Assembly: GCA_002385985.1 (NCBI GenBank)
Contig: DGEO01000039.1
Span: 1 to 34,739 of the forward strand
Source: Anaerolineaceae bacterium UBA3924
Lineage (GTDB): Bacteria > Chloroflexota > Anaerolineae > Anaerolineales > Anaerolineaceae
Length of the DNA stretch: 34,739 nt
Reading direction: 5' to 3'
Part shown: positions 31,017-34,739 of the stretch, piece after piece
Layout of the letters: every line of letters starts with the position of its first letter
How positions within the stretch are numbered: position 1 is the stretch's first letter
Program-made: the position numbers and the translations under genes
The notes under the pieces: generated by a model
What the model saw: only the letters and a program-made list of their open reading frames with translations
The model's database searches: none
What the model was told of the DNA's origin: nothing

Positions 31017-31032
31017 TGAAAAGAACCCTCTG

Positions 31033-32082
31033 TTACTTTGCGCCCAGACAGCGGGCAAGATTTTCGGTGAAGGGCGGGTAGATCACTCCCTTTTCCGTCA
31101 CCAGTGCGGTGATTAACTCGTGCGGCGTGACATCAAATGCCGGGTTGCGGGCTTTCGCGCCGCGAGGAAACACAGGTTCCCCGTGATACTGGATCCCCAG
31201 CACCTCCGCTTCGTCCCGCTCTTCGATGGGGATCTGGTCCCCGGAGGACAGCGAGAGGTCCGCGGTGGAAGAGGGAAACACGGCGTAGACAGGAACCCTG
31301 TTTTCATGCGCCGCCAGCGCCAGCATGTACGTGCCGATCTTGTTGGCCACATCGCCGTTGGCCGCGACCCGGTCCGCCCCGAATAGCACCTTCTGCACCT
31401 GTCCGGTGCGCAGGAAATGACCGGCCGCCCCGTCGACGATGATTTCGTACGGGATGCCGTACTGCTCCAGCTCCCAGGCAGTCAGCCGGGCGCCCTGCAG
31501 ACGCGGGCGGGTTTCATCCACCAGCACGCGCACATTCTTTCCTTGCTCGTGCGCAGCACGGATCACGCCCAGAGCGGTGCCCCAGTCGACCGTGGCCAGC
31601 GCGCCGGTGTTGCAGTGATGCAGGATGGTGTCACCGTCGTCAATCAGCTCCGCGCCGAACGCGGCCATGGCCATGTTCGTGGCCACATCCTCGTCCGCGA
31701 TGCGGTGAGCTTCCTCCAGCAGCACGGCGGCCTGTTCAGCCGGTGATGCGGCTTCCATGGAACCAGCCGCAGCCAGCATCCTGCGCAGCGCCCAGGACAG
31801 GTTGACCGCGGTCGGTCTGGCAGCGTTAAGCCGCGCAGCGGCCTGCTCCAATTCCCGGCGGAACTGCTCCGGCCCGGCAGAGGAGGCACGTTGAGCCGCC
31901 AGCGCCAGCCCGTAAGCAGCCGCTGCGCCAATTGCGGGGGCCCCGCGCACCACCATCAAGCGGATGGCATCTGCCACCTCTTCGGCGGACTGGTATGAGA
32001 CCACCTCCAGCCGCTCCGGAAGAAGCCGCTGGTCGATCATGCGCAGTTGATGGCGCTCAGGATCCCATTGAACGGTCCGCAT
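31033..32082 (-). CDS. mtnA: S-methyl-5-thioribose-1-phosphate isomerase
   Basis: 349 residues, eIF2B-like fold. Converts 5-methylthioribose-1-phosphate to the ribulose form in methionine salvage. Seen: VVRGAPAIGAAAAYGLAL (44-61), HHCNTGALATVDWGTALGV with the catalytic Cys, DETRPRLQGARLTAWELEQYGIP, the active-site FGADRVAANGDVANKIGTY and the C-terminal AFDVTPHELITALVTEKGVI. The ATG at 32082 follows AGGTGA and gives the usual family length; the longer frame would start before the promoter. Other methionine-salvage genes are not in the window. First gene of a three-gene operon with a terminator in its short leader. Confidence 0.95.
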   Translation of the reverse strand: MRTVQWDPERHQLRMIDQRLLPERLEVVSYQSAEEVADAIRLMVVRGAPAIGAAAAYGLALAAQRASSAGPEQFRRELEQAAARLNAARPTAVNLSWALRRMLAAAGSMEAASPAEQAAVLLEEAHRIADEDVATNMAMAAFGAELIDDGDTILHHCNTGALATVDWGTALGVIRAAHEQGKNVRVLVDETRPRLQGARLTAWELEQYGIPYEIIVDGAAGHFLRTGQVQKVLFGADRVAANGDVANKIGTYMLALAAHENRVPVYAVFPSSTADLSLSSGDQIPIEERDEAEVLGIQYHGEPVFPRGAKARNPAFDVTPHELITALVTEKGVIYPPFTENLARCLGAK

Positions 32083-32095
32083 TTCACCTGCCAAT

Positions 32096-32117
32096 AAAAA
32101 AGCCCTCGGGGGAGAGC
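32096..32117 (-). terminator. intrinsic terminator in the mtnA leader
   Basis: In minus-strand RNA GCUCUC-CCCC-GAGGGC (32117-32102; six pairs including one G-U) followed by six U (32101-32096). It lies 13 bases before the mtnA ATG and downstream of the promoter at 32134-32162. Confidence 0.7.
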
Positions 32118-32133
32118 AACAGACTGACAAGTG

Positions 32134-32162
32134 AGTTTAACATGTCTGTTATACTTTGTCAA
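32134..32162 (-). promoter_or_regulatory. mtnA operon promoter
   Basis: Minus strand TTGACA (32157-32162), 17-base spacer, TAAACT (32134-32139; 4/6). Leader of about 45 bases. Its -35 is four bases from the -35 of the divergent promoter. Confidence 0.7.
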
Positions 32163-32166
32163 AGTA

Positions 32167-32195
32167 TTGACAGCATCCTGATCATCCGGTATAAG
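32167..32195 (+). promoter_or_regulatory. promoter of the lytic transglycosylase gene, leaderless type
   Basis: TTGACA (32167-32172), 17-base spacer, TATAAG (32190-32195), nine bases before the ATG at 32205, so about three untranslated bases. No ribosome site precedes the ATG. Confidence 0.8.
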
Positions 32196-32204
32196 CCTTT
32201 CATC

Positions 32205-34667
32205 ATGCGATTCTACAAGCCCATCTGCTTCCTGGTGGCCGCATCGCTCGCGCTGAGCAGCTGCGGCCTGTTTCCAACCCGCACCGTCCAGGAAGCCACC
32301 GGCACCTCCCCGGCGGAAGCCGTCATCCATACCCTCTCCGGCGAAACCGCCTCTGCAACCCCGACCCGCCGCCCGACCGAAACCCCCACTCCTCTGCCGG
32401 CTGCGCGCATCGAACAGGGCGAGCGCGCGCTGTTCATTGGTGACCGCGACCGCGCCCTGAGAGAGCACCAGACCGCGCTGGACCGGTCCACCAACCCGGA
32501 TGAGAAGGCAGCGGCGCTGCTGGGACTGTCGCGCACGTACTATGAGTCCGGCAATTACTCTCTGGCCCTTTCCACCCTGCGCCGCCTGACCGCGGATTAC
32601 CCGGACAGCCCCTCCATCGCAGCGGCATATTTCCTCTTCGGGCAGGTCTACGAAGCGACCTACCAGTACGCGCTGGCCGCTGGCGCATACGGCGAGTACC
32701 TGGCGCGCAAGCCGGAACCGCTGGGCAATTACGTACGCCGCAAACAGGCGGAGAACCTTTCCCTGGCCGGCGACTATCAGAGCGCCGTGGACGTGCTGCA
32801 GGCCGCCGTCGACGCCCAGCCCGGCGAGGACATCCTGGCGCTGCAAATCGCCCTGGGGCGCAACTATGCCGCGCTGGGGGATTACGCCAGCGCCATTCAT
32901 ATCTATCTGGCGGTGTATGAGGCTACCGACAACGCCTATACCCGGGCGCAGATGAACTTCCTGGCCGGGCAGGCTTACCTGGCGCTGGGTGAGTACGAAC
33001 AGGCCTACGCCCGCTTCCAGGATTCGGTCAACAATTACCCGCAGGCCTACGACAGCTATTCCGGACTGGTTGCGCTGATTCAGGCGGGTGTTTCGGTTGA
33101 CGAGTACCAGCGCGGGCTAGTGGATTACTACGCCGGTGAGTACGGATACGCCATCGACGCATTCCGCCGCTACCTCAACCAGGACCCGGCCCACGACGGC
33201 AGCGCGCACCACTATATCGCCCTGTCACACCGGGCGCTGGACAACGTGGAAGGGGCGGTGCAGGAGTGGCAGAGGATGCTGGAAGACCACCCGGGTGAGG
33301 AAACCTGGTATGCCGCCTGGGAAGAACTTGCCTATACGCAGTGGGCCTACCAGGAAAACTACCGTGCCGCTTCGGACACGCTGCTGCGCTTTGTCAGCGA
33401 GTACCCCACCTCCGCTTATGCGCCCGGATTTCTATACGAAGCCGCCCGCATCATGGAGCGGGACGGCCGCCTGTCGGAAGCCGCCGCCACCTGGACCCGG
33501 CTGATCGACGAGTACCCCGGCGCCGAGGTCACCCTGCAGGGCATCCTGCTGGCCGGGATCACCCACTACCGCCTGGGGAATTATAAGGATGCCGAGACCA
33601 GCTTCCAGCGGCGCCTGCTGCTCAGCACCGACCCGTTCGACCAGGCCGCCTCCTACCTGTGGATCGGCAAAGCCAAAGCCGCCCAGGGTGATCAGGGAGG
33701 GGCACGCTCGGTCTGGCAGATCGCCGCTCAGGTGGACCCCACCGGCTATTACAGCGAGCGGGCTGCCGAGCTGCTTGAAGGCGCTGGTCCGTTCAGTAAT
33801 GGGCAGGCCTCCCTGGCGGCTGTTGACTGGGAAGCGGAGCGCAAGAAAGCCGAGACCTGGGTCCGCGGCACCTTCGACCTGCCGCCGGAGACCGACCTTT
33901 CCTCACCGGGCAACCTGACCGCGCGAAGCGAATACCAGCGTGCGCTGGCCTTCCATGAGCTGGGGCTCTACCGCTCAGCCAGCCAGGAGCTGGACACCCT
34001 GCAGGAGCGCCTGTCGAACGACCCCGCCGCGCTGACCCGCCTGCTCAAGGTGATGCTCGACCTGGGCTACTACCGCCAGGCCATCTTCACCAGCCGGCAG
34101 ATCCTCGACCTGGCCGGGCTGGACGATGCCGAAACCCTCTATGCCCCGGCCTATTTCAACCTGATCCGCTTCGGCACCTATTTCCAGGAGCAGGTCCTGG
34201 AAGCTGCCGAACGTGAAAAACTGGACCCCTTCCTGCTGTTCAGCGTCATCCGGCAGGAATCCATGTTCGACGGCCACGCCGGTTCCACGGCAGGTGCGGC
34301 CGGGCTGATGCAGCTCATGCCCGCCACCGGCGCGGAAGTTGCTGACCGGCTGAACTGGCCGCCCGATTACCGGGACAGCGACCTGCTGCTGCCATTGGTG
34401 AACATCCGCCTGGGCAGCAGCTATCTGGCGTCGCTGCTCAACCTGTTCGACGGCGACCTGTACGCCGCGCTGGCGGCCTACAACGGCGGGCCGGGGAATG
34501 CGATCTACTGGCACGACCTGGCCGGAGACGACCCCGACCTGTTCCTGGAGGTCGTCCGCTTTGAGGAGACCCGCACCTACATCCGGCAAATTTATACCTT
34601 CTGGAAGATCTACCAGCGCTTCTACGGCGGCGAACCGCCTGTGCCGTTCAGCGTAAAGAGTGAATGA
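32205..34667 (+). CDS. lytic transglycosylase lipoprotein, TPR-SLT
   Basis: 820 residues. Lipoprotein signal MRFYKPICFLVAASLALSSC, Cys20. A Thr/Pro linker (about 48-66) is followed by roughly 550 residues of tetratricopeptide-like helical repeats with recurrent A-x-Y patterns, as in the Slt70 superhelix. The C-terminal SLT domain (about 665-810) shows FSVIRQESMFDGHAGSTAGA with the catalytic Glu, GLMQLMPATG and AYNGGPGNAI. It cleaves the MurNAc-GlcNAc bond of peptidoglycan outside the membrane. An in-frame upstream extension is excluded because the promoter lies at 32167-32195. The final 54 bases before the adapter hold nothing I recognise. Confidence 0.93.
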   Translation: MRFYKPICFLVAASLALSSCGLFPTRTVQEATGTSPAEAVIHTLSGETASATPTRRPTETPTPLPAARIEQGERALFIGDRDRALREHQTALDRSTNPDEKAAALLGLSRTYYESGNYSLALSTLRRLTADYPDSPSIAAAYFLFGQVYEATYQYALAAGAYGEYLARKPEPLGNYVRRKQAENLSLAGDYQSAVDVLQAAVDAQPGEDILALQIALGRNYAALGDYASAIHIYLAVYEATDNAYTRAQMNFLAGQAYLALGEYEQAYARFQDSVNNYPQAYDSYSGLVALIQAGVSVDEYQRGLVDYYAGEYGYAIDAFRRYLNQDPAHDGSAHHYIALSHRALDNVEGAVQEWQRMLEDHPGEETWYAAWEELAYTQWAYQENYRAASDTLLRFVSEYPTSAYAPGFLYEAARIMERDGRLSEAAATWTRLIDEYPGAEVTLQGILLAGITHYRLGNYKDAETSFQRRLLLSTDPFDQAASYLWIGKAKAAQGDQGGARSVWQIAAQVDPTGYYSERAAELLEGAGPFSNGQASLAAVDWEAERKKAETWVRGTFDLPPETDLSSPGNLTARSEYQRALAFHELGLYRSASQELDTLQERLSNDPAALTRLLKVMLDLGYYRQAIFTSRQILDLAGLDDAETLYAPAYFNLIRFGTYFQEQVLEAAEREKLDPFLLFSVIRQESMFDGHAGSTAGAAGLMQLMPATGAEVADRLNWPPDYRDSDLLLPLVNIRLGSSYLASLLNLFDGDLYAALAAYNGGPGNAIYWHDLAGDDPDLFLEVVRFEETRTYIRQIYTFWKIYQRFYGGEPPVPFSVKSE

Positions 34668-34720
34668 ACCTTCAGAGGTAATTTCAGGACACAGCTCTAG
34701 CACATCCACACAGGTGAAGG

Positions 34721-34739
34721 CTGTCTCTTATACACATCT
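34721..34739 (-). other. Tn5 mosaic end (library adapter)
   Basis: Reverse complement of bases 1-19, CTGTCTCTTATACACATCT. Library adapter, not genomic. Confidence 0.97.

Noticed and set aside
31932..32204. N-terminal extension of the transglycosylase to 31932
   Set aside because: It would run through the mtnA gene and the promoter at 32167-32195, and would bury the lipoprotein signal.
1..34739. CRISPR array, prophage, toxin-antitoxin or secondary-metabolite cluster
   Set aside because: No repeat arrays, integrases, phage structural genes or biosynthetic enzymes are seen; the window is chromosomal housekeeping-type.

Overview
The window is a GC-rich, densely coded bacterial contig with 31 protein genes I can support, one tRNA gene and one putative nine-codon leader ORF. 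Both ends are exactly the 19-base Tn5 (Nextera-type) mosaic end, so the piece is probably one tagmented fragment and the outermost bases are library adapter. Gene content and style fit Chloroflexota, probably Anaerolineae: Thr/Pro-rich stalked lipoproteins, a type I-alpha glutamine synthetase, an FHA-winged-helix regulator beside a tail-anchored Ser/Thr kinase, a TtuA/TtuB thiolation pair, and promoters lying directly on start codons. This assignment is inference; there is no rRNA or complete marker set to prove it.

Layout. 1-1.8 kb: terminator, two small minus-strand genes (unknown protein, small membrane protein), then a SET-domain protein. 1.9-5.4 kb: plus operon of SAM hydrolase (DUF62), DUF58 and DUF4129 proteins. 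5.4-6.8 kb: minus operon udk-VTT membrane protein and tRNA-Thr(CGU). 6.8-10 kb: MshA/SPS-like glycosyltransferase, FHA-winged-helix regulator and Ser/Thr kinase. 9.9-15.8 kb: minus operon AAA+ ATPase, glycerophosphodiesterase, threonine dehydratase-like enzyme and GH3 envelope protein, all joined by 4-base overlaps. 16-18.8 kb: alr-recJ on minus. 18.9-24.6 kb: plus run of SLC13/RCK transporter, tgt, uppP, PstS-like lipoprotein, ttuB and ttuA, ending in a bidirectional terminator. 24.6-27.4 kb: glnA with a long structured leader, then a metallophosphoesterase lipoprotein. 27.5-28.7 kb: recA. 28.7-32.1 kb: minus operon mtnA-pfkB-ahcY. 32.2-34.7 kb: a lytic transglycosylase lipoprotein.

Functional themes. 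(i) S-adenosyl compound and adenosine turnover: SAM hydrolase, SAH hydrolase, a PfkB kinase that may be adenosine kinase, and MtnA. (ii) Envelope: alanine racemase, UppP, lytic transglycosylase and a GH3 protein imply peptidoglycan. (iii) tRNA modification: Tgt and TtuA/TtuB. (iv) Phospho-signalling: kinase plus FHA-winged-helix protein.

The most unusual signal is the approximately 345-base 5' leader of glnA. It has a consensus-like promoter, a possible nine-codon leader ORF starting at the predicted transcription start, many perfect hairpins, a long-range 9-bp helix, competing pairings and an intrinsic terminator just before the ribosome binding site. I could not match it by eye to a known riboswitch. 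A second terminator lies between promoter and start codon of mtnA. Five genes have a -10 box 6-10 bases before the start codon, which points to leaderless mRNAs as a normal mode in this organism.
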